DNA of 64,000 nt from Cryptomeria japonica (GCF_030272615.1 NC_081414.1:239541233-239605232); one strand, 5' to 3'; shown: positions 1-11,465, counted from the stretch's first letter. Made by a program: numbers and translations. The notes: generated from the letters alone by a model not told the origin.

Positions 1-478
1 AGTGGCATGGTCATGGATTTGATGATACTTGCAAAAAGAAGAATTGTGTTGATTTTTCTAAGGATTCTTTCTTTGATTCTTTAAAGGGAGAGTAATCAAG
101 TTGGCTTTAAGAAGCTCATACAAGATACTATGTAGTTGTGATGAGAAGTTGTAAGAAGACATGGATGTATTAGACAATGGGGAAGGGGATGTCAACAAAG
201 GAGGACCTTGGAAACCTAGATTTTCTTGGGAAAAGTGTGGTGTAGATTTCCCATGACTGTCAAAACTTTGTTGAACAAATCCTAAACCATATCCATTGTG
301 CCCATGCATAGATGTTGAAATGTCTAGAGGAGAGGGTTCATTCCTAGTATCAAAATATAAAGATCCCTCTTCATCATCAAGATATGTGTTGGAACAAGAG
401 GTGGGAATCGATTTAGAAGAAGTTTGGATAAATGACACACGAGGCTCTTTCAAGGTTTCATTTTTAGATTGAGGGATT
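1..478 (-). pseudogene. post-protease segment of A1 with G-patch-like and zinc-knuckle fragments
   Basis: The minus strand from about 453 to 58 reads as one open stretch. It contains GHNGYGLGF, which resembles the glycine-rich core of the G-patch often found after the protease in plant Gypsy proteins. It continues to LHSILYELLKANLITLPLK, which parallels LHSIMSQLLHRNVIKLPPIK in element E (about 50410-50470). At the window edge another frame reads FCKYHQIHDHAT, matching the start of the zinc knuckle FCQFHRQPGHDTEKC of E at 50516-50560. In E this knuckle lies before the protease, but here it lies after one. Confidence 0.55.
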
Positions 479-840
479 TTATACCCATTGATTGAATTTT
501 ATTGTGCGATGAAGAGTAGAAGGGACTTCTTTCATAGCATGAATCCATGGTCTACCTAGAAGAATATTATAATTAAGATGGTTGGGCATGACATGAATAG
601 GAGTAGGTAAAGTCACAATCCTACTTTGATAGGTAATATGACTATACCAAGTGACTCTCTAGCAACATTATCAAAGCCACAAAAACAAAGAGGATTAGGT
701 TGAATAGAAAAATAATCCCAATTTATCTTGTCTAATAAGTCAACACAACAAATGTTAATTTATGACCCATTATCAATTAAGGTACCTCTTATGTTGTGTT
801 TATTAATACAAGGAGTAATCATAAGTGGAACATCCCTATT
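479..840 (-). pseudogene. retropepsin (aspartic protease) relic of A1
   Basis: A plant Gypsy retropepsin, which would cut the gag-pol polyprotein in the virus-like particle. The catalytic motif reads LIDNGS instead of the usual DTGS or DSGS and is followed at once by a TAA stop (about 760). The C-terminal family signature YNILLGRPWIHAMKEVPSTL with LHRTIKF is clear near 500-580. A frameshift at about 617 separates the two halves (VILPIKVG / VTLPTPIHVMPN). With the catalytic change, the stop and the frameshift it cannot be active. The family call is firm because the LLGRPWIH signature is characteristic of plant Gypsy gag-proteases. Confidence 0.85.
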
Positions 841-2240
841 TCAAACCTCTATAGAAGGCAATTCATCTTGTGAGAATGTAATATCATTTGATTTAGAAGA
901 ATGATGAGGAACAACTTTATGAAAGGCTTCTTGGATCAACCTATGGGATGAAGGTGAAGTTTGAATCAAGTCCCAAAGGGAGATCTTTGCTAAGATACCA
1001 TGGAGTTTCTCAACAATATCCTTATCATTGTGTTTCTTAGGGTGAGATGAGGAAGAAAGAGAAGTGAGAAGAACATTGGGATATTTCTTTTTGACACAAG
1101 CATTAAATGTTTGATGTATTTCAGAACCATATTTTTGTTCTAGTTGTCTTTCCATAGCATCTCTTTAACATATGTATTTTGCAACTTTTAGGATATTGGG
1201 AGTTTCCTTGGGTTTAGGATTCTCATTACTAGAAACATGAATGGTATTGACTTGATTTAGATTTTTGTTCTCCAAGGATACATCTCTAGAAGGGAGAGCA
1301 TTAAAGAAATTGCTTATGATTTCATCCTCTTGCACCAAATTATCCTCATGGGGGAGGTACAATTTAGGATGAACATCATTCTTCACAAATTCAAAGAAGT
1401 GCTCATAACCTTTTCTTGCACCAATGTTCCCTCATTGGTCGAACCAAATATGGGAGAGGGTAAATCAATGTCCATCAACACTTCTTCTCTAGGAAAGATA
1501 CCATGTATGGAAAGTAAAGTGACATCAAGATAGGTGTTTATGATATCATCTGCTTCCTCTAAGATATTCTTATGGGAGAGGCACATTTTAGGAAAAAGAT
1601 CAACATCAATTTTCAAAACTTCATCCTTAAGAGGGAGAGTTGTAAAAGGAGTGTTAATAGTTTTTTCTTGCACTAAAATATCCTCATGAACAAGAGAATA
1701 TTTAGGTCAGGAATTATAATGGTTCATTATGGGTCATTTCTAAAAGGTAAAGCTTGATAAGAGGATTGTCAACCACGTCAACTTTTTTTATCACAAAAGC
1801 TTCTTCTTAAATAGGATTGATAGAAGGTAAAGGTTCATAAAGCAGATTATCATGAATGATAATATCCTTGTGAGTTTTTGGAGATTAAAGGATGATTTAG
1901 AGGAAAGAATGAAGTCATCAAGAGTTTCATCCATCATCTCAAGGTCATCACTACAAAATGGCTTACGCATTGTGTTCATTAACCTTTGGAAAAAAGATGG
2001 TTTAGAAGGCATAGGATAAAAGAAACCATCAATAGCCTCCTCAAGTTCTTCTCTACTATATATTTATTCAAAAGGATAGTCACTATAAGCAAATGGATTG
2101 TCAAAGAAAGGCATGATAATCTTGCAAAGAGTAATTTGACATTTTGAAAAGAAATACTAAATATTGCAATAAAATGAACAAAAGCATTCAAAGACACAAA
2201 ACGCATAAAACGAGATTTTTTTGTAATTTTAAACAAAACT
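841..2240 (-). pseudogene. degenerate N-terminal ORF of element A1
   Basis: Several open stretches on the minus strand (about 2236-1979, 2012-1791, 1673-1383, 1386-1165 and 1155-841) are separated by stops and frame changes. The last runs directly into the protease relic: it ends FSQDELPSIEV, followed by NRDVPLMITPCIN. This resembles the acidic linker before the retropepsin in plant Gypsy gag proteins. A phrase of the type SLWDLIQTSP..HR just upstream fits the same linker. Around 1330-1620 there are two loosely repeated segments (KLYLPHEDN..EDEII / KMCLSHKNI..ADDII). I do not recognise a Retrotrans_gag core here. The function is inferred only from position. Confidence 0.5.
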
Positions 2241-2556
2241 ATGAAATGAATGCCTTTAAATCTAAAAACACACTTGAAAAATTATGCAACCCACAAGTTG
2301 ATTTTTTATTTTTTTTTAAATTTAACTAAAAAATGAAAATGAAAATTTGAAATTTGAAAACACCTAGATCTAAAATAATTAATCCAAATTTTGGCAACCC
2401 ACAAGCTCATTTTTAAATTTAAAAAACTAAGGTTTTTTGTGAAATTAACCTCTAAATTTTTAAAATTTAATTGGAAATTGATCTTGTAAATGAAAATTTG
2501 AATTTTAAATGCCTAAAGAATTTAGATTTGAGAACATAAATCAAAAATTAAGGTGT

Positions 2557-2574
2557 TATATATCAAGATCACCA
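2557..2574 (-). other. candidate primer-binding site of A1
   Basis: TGGTGATCTTGATAT on the minus strand begins three bases inside the LTR end. It starts with the TGG expected opposite a tRNA CCA end. It is not the common iMet site TGGTATCAGAGC, and I cannot name the tRNA. Element E has TGGTGAACCCAACG at the same place. Confidence 0.35.
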
Positions 2575-2577
2575 AAA

Positions 2578-3701
2578 TGTAATGGTGTATTTTGGAACTA
2601 GGGTTTCACTAAGAAGGATAAGACCACTAATTACCCAAATTAACCAATACATTAAAAGGAGGTTGAATCCTCAATAGATCCAACCTCAATTCTATTAAGA
2701 AGAGGGTTGAATGTTGATTGAGATCCTAATTCCCCTTTTGTTTGAGTTGAAATTGTGTAACTTGAATTAGGTTTGGAATTTTGAATGCTAAATCTATTGA
2801 AATGAAATGATGAAAATAGAATGTTGTAGAAATCAAACAGAGGTATACACTGGGATCTGAACAAAAGAAGAAGATCAGAGCCAGTACCTAAAAATTGGGA
2901 AAAAATTGTGAGGACCAAAGTGTTGGGTGCTTTGATCCTAGCAGAACCAAGATGAAATGCCCTTGTCCTCCTCCAACGCTCTGGTCCCTTTGTAGCACCC
3001 TGGTCCCGAGGTGTCTTCTGAAGTTTTGCAAAAGGCAGTTCACTTTGTCTCAGTCTCCTTTATATTTTCCCACTTGCACGGCTCTTGAATCTACCACCTG
3101 CACACCAAAAAGAAGGGAAATTGTATTGTGGATAGGGGTTTTCCTTAGGTCAAACCTCAGGTTTGGAATCAACCCTAATTGAAATAGAAATTGAAAATGA
3201 ACTGAAGTGTAACAAAAAATATTGCCTTTTGAGGGAAAGGGATTAAAATGTTTGAATGTAGATGATTATACCTTCAATAGGTGATGCAATGCTCTTAGGA
3301 TAAGTCTTTCATGTGTTGATGCAATAACATGATAAATCACATAAAATTCATGATGAAATCATAATCGAAACATAAGTTGAATACTCCTTGATGTAGTTTG
3401 TTGCTTCTTGACTCAGATTTGCTCTTGAATTGATGATAATGCTTGCATATGATTAGATTATAATGAGCCTTGAATGTCAAAATAGGACCTTATCAAGGTT
3501 TAAATAATTAATTGATTAAAGACTTGATAAAATAAAAAGGGGCACACTTAGGGTTAGAGGCCCAATTTTATAATGTGTGGAGTGATAAGAGAGGACTTTA
3601 GATTTAATTAAATTAATAATTAAATACTTAAAGGAATGCAACACACTAAGTCGAGTGCTAACCTAAGCATGAAATTGTACAACCTTAATTAAAAGTGTAC
3701 A
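2578..3701 (-). repeat. 5' LTR of element A1 (1124 bp)
   Basis: The outer end at 3701 reads TGTACACTTTTAATTAAGG on the minus strand. It aligns with the start of a plus-strand LTR near 62380, and both continue with a GGTTGT[AC]CAATTTCA[CT]GC-like stretch. The inner end at 2578 reads ...CCATTACA. The segment near 3540-3620 matches 62470-62560 in opposite orientation, and 3090-3180 matches 63590-63690. The partner 3' LTR and the TSD lie outside the window. Confidence 0.75.
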
Positions 3702-4035
3702 ATATATGACGCTACAGAAGTATGCATTGATGTGTGGTTGTGGTTGTCATTGATGTTAGACATGTTCTTTCGGATTGGTCTGAAATGTATATGTTGTAGA
3801 GTTCTCTTACTGAGTTGTTGATGTTGCAATTGTTCTATTGGTTGTTCCAAAAGTTCTTGGGTCCAAAATCTATTTCTAGTGTTGAGTGTTGTTGTTATCT
3901 TCATTGGATATTGATGAGGATTCATAGGGTATGCATATGATATATATATATATATATATATAAGTTATTAGCATAGTATGATTTTTATTATTTTTATCCT
4001 ATGTAAATGTCAAAAATAAAAACTTATGTTCAATA
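3702..4035. other. unassigned spacer with (TA)n microsatellite
   Basis: No coding or RNA feature is seen. A run of alternating TA occupies about 3938-3962. The sequence around 3715-3920 is TTG/GTT-rich and unremarkable. Confidence 0.5.
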
Positions 4036-4275
4036 CCTAATCTTGTTCTACCTAATCTCTCACAACCTTTTGGGATTAAGACAAATGTTTCACAGTATGC
4101 ACTTGGAGCTATTTTGAAGCAAAATGGTCATCTTATGGCCTATCATTTGGAAAAAAATTATGCTACTAAAAGGAACTACTCCACATATGATAAGGAATTT
4201 TATGTATTGGTTCAAGCCATCAAGTATTGGAGGCATTATCTTTTGGAGAAAAAAACTGTTGTTCACACTGAACAA
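4036..4275 (+). pseudogene. Gypsy RNase H fragment
   Basis: About 80 codons of a Ty3/Gypsy RNase H domain, with no other part of its element attached. The reading starts PNLVLPNLSQPFG, then TNVSQYALGAILKQNGH, then STYDKEFYVLVQAIKYWRHY. The usual catalytic aspartate of the TDAS motif is replaced (TNVS). Homology stops after VVHTEQ, where HTDH..L would be expected. The neighbour downstream is the outer part of LTR H1, so this is a truncated scrap cut by other insertions. Confidence 0.8.
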
Positions 4276-4330
4276 CTTAGAGACTGTACAATTAGATTCT
4301 TCTTCAAGTTATGTTCAACACCTGTGTAAC
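4276..4330. other. junction between RNase H scrap and LTR H1
   Basis: A short stretch with no assignable feature. The exact start of LTR H1 cannot be fixed; TG dinucleotides near 4323-4325 are candidates. Confidence 0.3.
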
Positions 4331-4625
4331 TGCTGGCTAGCTTGCCTCTTTCCATATCAGATATAGTTTTGGTATTATGGATATGATGGTTTTGTGGTCT
4401 GAAAACATCTTTGTACATTCTCCGGGTGTTGTGGCGTTGATCATTGTTGGTTGTAAGATTCTATTTTTGACCTATCCTTAGGTTTGGATATGATTTTTTG
4501 AAGCATATTTGATATGTTATGGGTCTCACCATAGCGTGTGGAGATCTAGATTTAAGTTATTTACATTGGAGAGTGTCTTGTTGACCATTAATTACTTATA
4601 TGGTTGCATAGCGTGTGGATATGTT
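4331..4625 (+). repeat. LTR H1, 5' (U3) part, interrupted by element G
   Basis: This stretch carries a repeated CATAGCGTGTGGA phrase (about 4533 and 4606) and ends in the G target site ATGTT. Removing G (4626-12652) and one copy of ATGTT joins it to 12658, which continues as a Copia-type LTR with TATA box and C-rich 3' end. The split LTR would be about 1.1 kb. The outer boundary is uncertain. Confidence 0.55.
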
Positions 4626-5804
4626 TGTTAGGCCCAATATGGAAAGCTAATGTACTGAGAGGGGAGGGGTGAATCAGTACTTCAAAACTTTTCTTCAATA
4701 ATAACTTTACTGTTATGCATAAACTGAATAGTGCAGTAACATAATATAAAGCTAAAAAAAATAGATAACAATCATACATGATTCACTCCAATACACATAT
4801 ATTTTGGTTACGCAGAAACTCTTGGTTAGAGAGAAAAACTGTGGTGGGGATGGCACCCACAACTTCACTACTGCAATAATAAAGGGTGCTCAATTAGAGC
4901 TACATGTTTAGCTATTTTTGATAGTTTACCCTGTTAGGAGTAACAAGATCTGTTAGATCTACCTTGCTAAAGGATTTTACAACACTTAAACTAAATGTTG
5001 TACCTGGTTAGAGGCTTTACAATTTATAGACTTGATTAGAGTCTTTTACCATGTTAAAGGTTTCTCTTACAACTTCAAAATATTACAATAAATCATTACA
5101 AATATCTGCAACTTTACATCTAGAAAGATTCTATGTGCTCAGAATAGATTACTTTTCTTATAGCATACCTCAGTAACCCATATAGTAACTCGGTAAACCC
5201 TTCTATTTACTCTGTTCTTCGACTGTTCTCTGAAATCCTTCTCGGTGACCTCTGTGTCTCTGTAACAGTCATAACACTTAGTGCTTTCACATGTCTTGCT
5301 TCATATATCTCTATATCTTCCTTTCTGTCATGCTACATGTATATTTATGATCTTAATCCATGTTGTATAATTAGATCTCTTATGACGGTGATTCTTTCAT
5401 TGCTTCGATCTTACAAACATGTTTTATCGAATGAATAACCATGCAAAATATTTCATTGGTTAGATGACCTCAAAATCATACACAATCTTTAAGTGTAATT
5501 TCCAATGTGATAACAGTTAGATGTTCCTCGATCTTGTAACATATTTTCATATGTATGTCCAGGTTCAATAAATCTGGTAACACATTTTACTCGGTGTATA
5601 ACAACTTGTTGTGTCATCTTTGCTGCTCGGTAGACATGAAATGATACTCAGTAGACAGCTCGGTGTATACTACGCTCTGAGACCACTTTCTTCAATAACC
5701 AACTGGACTGTTCATATCAACTGAATATCTCGGTAGGAGTAACCGACTAGAGTATATAGAATAACTTTGACATGAAACTAATGGCAACTTGATAAGTAGT
5801 AACA
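4626..5804 (-). repeat. 3' LTR of element G (1179 bp)
   Basis: It is nearly identical to 11480-12652. On the minus strand it runs from TGTTACTACTTATC at 5804 to GGGCCTAACA at 4626, giving TG...CA ends. The adjoining ATGTT on the low side is the target duplication. Confidence 0.95.
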
Positions 5805-5816
5805 ATCTCCCCTTTT
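5805..5816 (-). other. polypurine tract of element G
   Basis: AAAAGGGGAGAT on the minus strand directly abuts the 3' LTR start at 5804. It would prime plus-strand DNA synthesis. It resembles the tract in front of the 3' LTR of Copia element F. Confidence 0.85.
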
Positions 5817-6190
5817 GACATTAGTTGAGATGTTTGACAAAAACTACTTTCAAAGTTATAACTCAATAATCTATATACTTGCAAAATGTGACTATGTTGA
5901 AAGTATATACAATAGTCAATGAAATAGTAAATCCAGATATACTCCCCTTATCGATATACTGTTCAAAACTCTGATTTTGCATGCTCAGTGATCTGTTCTC
6001 GTTCTTTTCTTACTATACTGTTCATTGTTCGGTTCACTGCTCTTGGATACTCTGCTTGCTCTGCTCGGTATACTCCCCCTGTATACTATACTCCTTTTGT
6101 TTGATACTTTGAATACTACACTCCCCCAATACTATATCACTCCCCCTTTTTGACAAACATCAAAACTTAATTACCATTCGGGGGTGGTAA
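5817..6190 (-). other. 3' noncoding spacer of element G
   Basis: The spacer between ORF2 and the polypurine tract. On the plus strand it is rich in CTCCCCC and TATACT phrases, which appear as GGGGGAG runs on the element's own strand. Such runs are common in Copia 3' ends. No gene is seen. Confidence 0.6.
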
Positions 6191-9100
6191 CTAGTCAAAA
6201 ATAGATTTGTACTTGGTCTGTGCTTCGGTGAGAGCGACAAAGAGTGCAATCTTTACACTGTCCATTAAAGAATTATGTGCTTGAATATCATCCAATAATG
6301 ATATTAAGCCATCTAGAGTGCTTCCCTCTTGTGTAGTAGATAAGGAGGTGGCTCGGTTGATCTTTTCTTGGACGGATGAAAGATGAGGAAGGAATAATGT
6401 CTGAAGTGTCATTATGTCCATCCTGATCTTGTGTTCTTCATTTCTTAGGTCCAATTGTTGAGCCATGAGCTGTTGTAACCTTGTATAGAAATTCTAAACT
6501 GAATTTGGCTCTATGGTCGACTTATTTGAGAGATCGGTGATCTCTTTCTCAATTGCCTCTGTTTTATTCTTAATGTCTTTAATGAATAAAGAAAATGTGT
6601 AGAGTTTCTGAAATAAATAAAGAATGTTCTTGAGTTGAGGAGTCAACTCAACAATAAATTTGACAAGTTTAACTTTGCCAATAGCTATAGCTTTATGTAC
6701 CTCTTCTATCATTTTTGTAGTGAGCTCTTTGTCTTTTAGCTTACTCAGATATTCTGATGCATCTACTCCAGATGTCTCTATCTTTGTTAGGAGTTCATCC
6801 AGTTGAATGTGGATGGCTACATCTATTGACACTGTAACTTCAGGTAGCATGTCTATTAAGAGTGCTTTCACCTTCTGAAGTACTTTTATTTTCTTTTGAA
6901 TTGCCATTTGCTTTTCTTGTTTGGCCTTTGCTTTGCATAGTTCACCGAAATCAATGAGTGCTTGCCCCTTTAATTTTGATATATCTATATTGGGCAACAC
7001 TATTGGTTTTGACAAATCAACTTTAAAACTATGCTTTTTCATCTTCTTTTCTTTACCTTTTATTGATGGAACTAAGACAATGGCCTATGAGGCTTGATGA
7101 CCTTCGATAGGTTGCTCGGTAGAGGCAACACTTTGATCGGTTTCTTTAGCCTCTATAGAGTCCTTTGGTGTCTCAGTACTTGGTGTCTCAGTTGCAACAT
7201 TTGTAGTGCTAGAAGGTGCTTGAGATGTCTATTCTTGAGTAGTACCTTCTCCTATTGTAGACTTGTGACCTTCAGTGCCTTGATCCGTATCCTGAGGGGT
7301 TTCGGTTGAGACAGGTTGTTTGACCGGTGGATAAGGTTGAACTTGTTCCAAGATTGATTCACTAGATACAAGTTTTGCATATGCATTGTCTTCTATCATT
7401 TCCTATTCTGGTGCCTCTGTATCCATGACATCTTCATCTATTTGAATGGTGTCAACAGGGTCTTGCTCAGTAACATCAGGATCTTGCTCGGTGACATCAA
7501 CAATTTCAATTGTAGCTTGCTCACCAGCATTCTTGATTTTAAATTTTTCCTGCCATTTTGCTTTTGTCTCATTTTCAACTTCAATATACAGCCCATTCAT
7601 CAGTTTTAAGGCTCTCTGTTTGACAAGAAACTTTGAGTTGTAGGTTGTCAGATGTTCTTTTATTTCAGCTACTGACATGTCAGGAAAGAGATGAACCAGA
7701 CTTCTTTCTCTTATCTATTTCTTTGAGTCCATTGCATACTTCCATATATTATCAATATGCAAATAAAGTTCATTTGGAAGTGACTTAGCTAGTTCCAATG
7801 GAGCTAACCGGAATTTTAGAAGTGTGCAGATGACAGCTTCTTCAATTTGTCTCTTCTCATCATTATTTCTGGTTTCATACTTCACATATCTGAATGATCC
7901 AAATCCTCCATATTCTTTTAGATTAGCACAGAAGTTTTCAACACTATGTACATTTACCTTCTTGCTTTTGACCATTTGAAACTTGCTTGCATCCTCTGAT
8001 TCGATATCACTAGACTCTTTTGCCAAAATGAGTCTCCGAGTAGATTTCTTGTAGGTCTTTGTTACCTTGGGAATAGTAACACTCTATTTTTTCTTACTTG
8101 GTGAAGCTGTAGATGCTCTAGTGTTAGGTCTCTTTGGAGGTGGAGTCAGTGAGGCCTTTGATGTGTCCTGTTTCTTTCTCTTCAACACTTTTCCCTTAGG
8201 CAATTCGATGCTCAATGTTATAGCTACCTCTTGGACTTCAGATTCCTCTTCGGTAATGGCAATGGTGCCTTTGACAGGTGTAGAGGAAGAGTCTTCTCCG
8301 AATTTCTCTGACAATACCTTTATCATCTTTGTTGCCTTTCTTGTAGCTTTGGGTACTATAATGCTCATTTTTACTTTTTCCTTCACTTCTTCATAGGTTC
8401 CATACCTCATCTCGGTAGCATGTCTTGGCAATGTAAGAAATGCATCAATTTGTTGTTGTGTGATGTCAAAATCAATCTCGTAACCCATCGATGACAAAGA
8501 TTGAGTTCTTGGTTCCACAGCATTCACATAACAGTAATCAGTGTCAACTTCAAAACATATGTCATTTTTGTATTTCTCCACTAGCTAGGGTGGAATCCGG
8601 TACCTGTTATGCATTTTTTCTTGGAACTTACTGAAGTAATCATCCATAATATCATTTAAATTATCACCTAACTTCTTAATGAAGTCATTGATCTGATGGG
8701 TGATTGGTTGGTGTAGTTCCCAAACAACTTTATCGACTGATGGAAAGAATTTTTCAAAATAGAAAAACATGCATACAAGTAATGATCCAAACTTTAGTGT
8801 ATTAGCCGAGTTGTTTTTCTTCGGCTTCCTGTTGGTGTTCAGATTCTCAAACAGGTTCTTCAGCAACACCTCACATAGATCAATATTCATTCCCTTTTTC
8901 ACAATTTTGTATGCTAGGTCTACTGCTGCACAGGGTACACTATTTTCCCTTGCTGATTGGAAGAAACAGTAACCTATTACTCTTATGGCAAATTTTAGTT
9001 CTTCATCTGTGACATTGTTCAATTTTAATCCTCTGCAATTTGATTCCACTCCGGTTAAACTGATCAATTCCTTCTATGATATCATCTTTTGGGCTTGGGC

Positions 9101-9529
9101 ATGATCATAAATAGGGTAACCGGTAATCAGATGAATGATTTCCTTGGTAATCTTAAATGGTTGCTCTTATAGCCACATGAAATCATCATGAACTCTGCTC
9201 AGAACAAACTTGACCCACTGGGGTTTGAACACACGGGGATAGGTTAGAGCTTTAGTTAATCCCTTGATCTTAATGTGCTCAAACTTGCTATTCAATTTAC
9301 CATATGTGCATAATTCATCATAGGTGTCTTTAATTTCAACATGACCGAGTTCTTCAACATGACATTTGGTGAAGAATCTCACATCCTCGACTAATAACAC
9401 TCTATCCAGGATGAGTGAAAAAGCGGTTTTGTCATCCGGCTCAGATGCAACTTTGGGAGTCAAAGAGTATTTTAGTGAGGGCTTCTCTACATTATTGACA
9501 ACATTGGGATCTTGGATCTTAGGCACCAT
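6191..9529 (-). pseudogene. G ORF2: 1112-codon ORF of unknown function, broken by nine stops
   Basis: One reading frame runs from the ATG at 9529 to TAG at 6191-6193 without a frameshift. Nine internal stops lie at 9167, 9074, 8585, 8084, 7715, 7403, 7229, 7085 and 6494 (low coordinate of each codon). All are TAG except the first, which is TAA. The N-terminal part (9529-8590) looks globular, with phrases such as YPRVFKPQWVKFVLSRVHDD and ITGYP. The middle (about 8580-8030) turns basic and S/P-rich (PKGKVLKRKKQD, PPPKRPNTRASTASPSKKK), like a nuclear-targeting tail. About 7500-7090 is acidic and T/P/E-rich, with a repeat of VTEQDP. The C-terminal part (7060-6191) is K/E-rich and probably helical. 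I recognise no protease, integrase or RT motif and cannot name the family. Confidence 0.75.
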
Positions 9530-10064
9530 TTTAGATTTTAGATAAAAGCTAACAAAGGATCCTTAGGGTTTCAGGATTTCACACTTAGCAAATAATAGCA
9601 ACTTGATAAGATTGGTAAACCAGCTTAACAATGTGTTGAGATTGATGTAAATACCTTGAATTTTCTTTGTAGGAGGTTGGATCGCCTTAGATTTGCTTTG
9701 CTCTGTTCTCTCAAAAACTTGGTGAGTTGAAAATGACCGTGAAAATGCTTTTAAGTACACAATATGCCATATCAAGCTTCGTGCAGGTTAGGTCAAAAAA
9801 CATTAAATGCACTCAGTTCCACTAAACCTTCTTTCCTTTTTCCACTTTAACCGAGTAACCAAACTTCCTTCATTCATTGACTTGACAGGCTTCCTGTATT
9901 CACCGACTTGATAGGTTTCTTGTAAAGTGCTTCAAAAGACTTTGATAGAATTTCAAACTTACTATTACATCTTAATTATGCAAATTTTGACTTAAGTACA
10001 TAATAAAATAGGAACTGTTAAGATTTAACCTTGAGATAATGCAGTCCCTTCATACCTTTCTGGA
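9530..10064 (-). other. spacer between the two ORFs of element G
   Basis: It has short open stretches but no family resemblance. It may include untranslated sequence of ORF2. The plus strand shows repeated CCGAGTAAC / CACCGACTTG phrases near 9850-9910. Confidence 0.45.
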
Positions 10065-11465
10065 TTAATTTGGAATAGGTGCACCTAACTCGGTAGGTAA
10101 GGTGCTCTTTTCATTTGACACAATTTCCTTCTTTTTCCAAATCATCTTCAATTTGTCTTTTATTTCTTCAGTGTCTTTTCTAGGTTGATCACTGCAATCT
10201 CCAGCTAAGTGTCCAACTTTGTGACAATGAAAACATGTCATACCAGGATTTCTCCATGATCTTTAGTTGTACATCCCAAACCTTATAAAATAGTTGGCAC
10301 TTATATGTCCATATCTTCCACAACATTCACACCATATCCTTGTATTGTAATCCCATGGTACTGTAGAATATTGTCGGTAAGGATATGTGTGAGTTCGGTA
10401 ACCTCTAGCATTTGCTCGGTGTGCATACCACATATAGTTCTTTTGCTTAAGCCAACACTTCTCGGTACTATGTCCATATCTATTGCAGTTTTTACAAAAC
10501 CCTTTAAATTTTGCCTTCTGATAATTGTTTACAGACTTTGTCCTACATTGTTTAGATGTGGGACCATATTTATTGCAATTGTAACAATAACCATTGGACT
10601 TAGTGACATTCGATTGCTTACCTTTTTTGATTTGGCACATGTTGGCAGTATGACCTTGATTTCCACAGTAGTTGCAAGTAGGCTTCTTTCCTTTGATGTT
10701 CTTCTTGAATCCAACTTGCTTTGATGATTCTCCTCTCTCGGTAGTATGAATTCCCTTCTCAGTAGAGTCTTTTCCTTTGTAACTAAGTCCTACATCTTTG
10801 TTGGGTCTTCTTGTATTCAGTTGCTCATCCAACATCTTTGATGCTTCATAACTCTTCTTCAGTATTTCTTTGGATTTATTCTTTGTTTCAAGTTCATCGG
10901 TCAACCTTGATACTTCAAGTTTCAATGCTTGATTCTCATCATCCTTCATATTTGTTTCATGATGTGCATAACCTAGTTGATCTGACAAATTTTGTTGAAT
11001 TCCAATCAACCTTGTGATTTCATCATTCTTATCAGATATTAAGACTTCAAGTTGTTGTTTCTCTTTTTGTAGATCTCTTCCTTTATCCTCGGTTGTCCTT
11101 AATGCATCAAGATTTCCAATCATCTGTGTGCTAAAATGTTCATGTTCTCTTTTCATTACTTTTAGTTGATCAGCCAGTGCTTTGTTTTTTTCTCTCAATA
11201 CTCCAATCATTTCTTCAGTTTCTTCTGATATACTGTTCTCAGATGATGTCTCAATTTGTTCCACTAACTCTTGAGAGTCCTGCAAATCATCAGATAATCT
11301 TCTTCTTACTTTCAGAGATTTTTGCATTTGCCTTTGTATGTCTACAATCACTTGATTAGCATGATCCAGCTCTTCTTGCAGATACACAATCCTCCAAGAT
11401 TTTTTATAGCCTTCTATTGATAAGATCTTTCTCTTTAGGCAGTTAAACTCTTTTCCAAGATTCAA
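10065..11465 (-). pseudogene. G ORF1: gag-like coiled-coil and zinc-knuckle protein
   Basis: The frame is open from the primer site inward. The first ATG inside the element is at 11327 and the final stop is TAA at 10065-10067, giving about 420 codons with one internal TAA at 10263. The first ~220 residues are rich in E, K, L and Q in heptad-like order (coiled coil), for example KLEVSRLTDELETKNKSK. Then come five knuckles: CNYCGNQGHTANMC, CYNCNKYGPTSKQC (His lost to Pro), CKNCNRYGHSTEKC, CECCGRYGHISANY (last Cys lost) and, after the stop, CFHCHKVGHLAGDC. This resembles the C-terminal part of Copia gag proteins, which bind element RNA. The usual N-terminal Copia gag domain is absent; the frame opens almost at the primer site. 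Confidence 0.8.

Larger units (their letters stand above)
1..3701 (-). mobile_element. Gypsy-like LTR element A1, 5' portion (runs off the left edge)
   Basis: Read on the minus strand this is LTR (3701-2578), leader (2577-2241), a long degenerate coding stretch, a retropepsin relic (840-479) and a segment with a zinc-knuckle start at the window edge. The LTR starts TGTACAC and ends ATTACA, so it has the TG...CA form. A related LTR closes with the same ATTACA followed by TTTTGGTGA at 47635-47651 (element E), which fixes this boundary. No reverse transcriptase or integrase is visible; they may lie outside the window or be absent as in E. The coding part is broken by stops and at least one frameshift. 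Confidence 0.75.
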
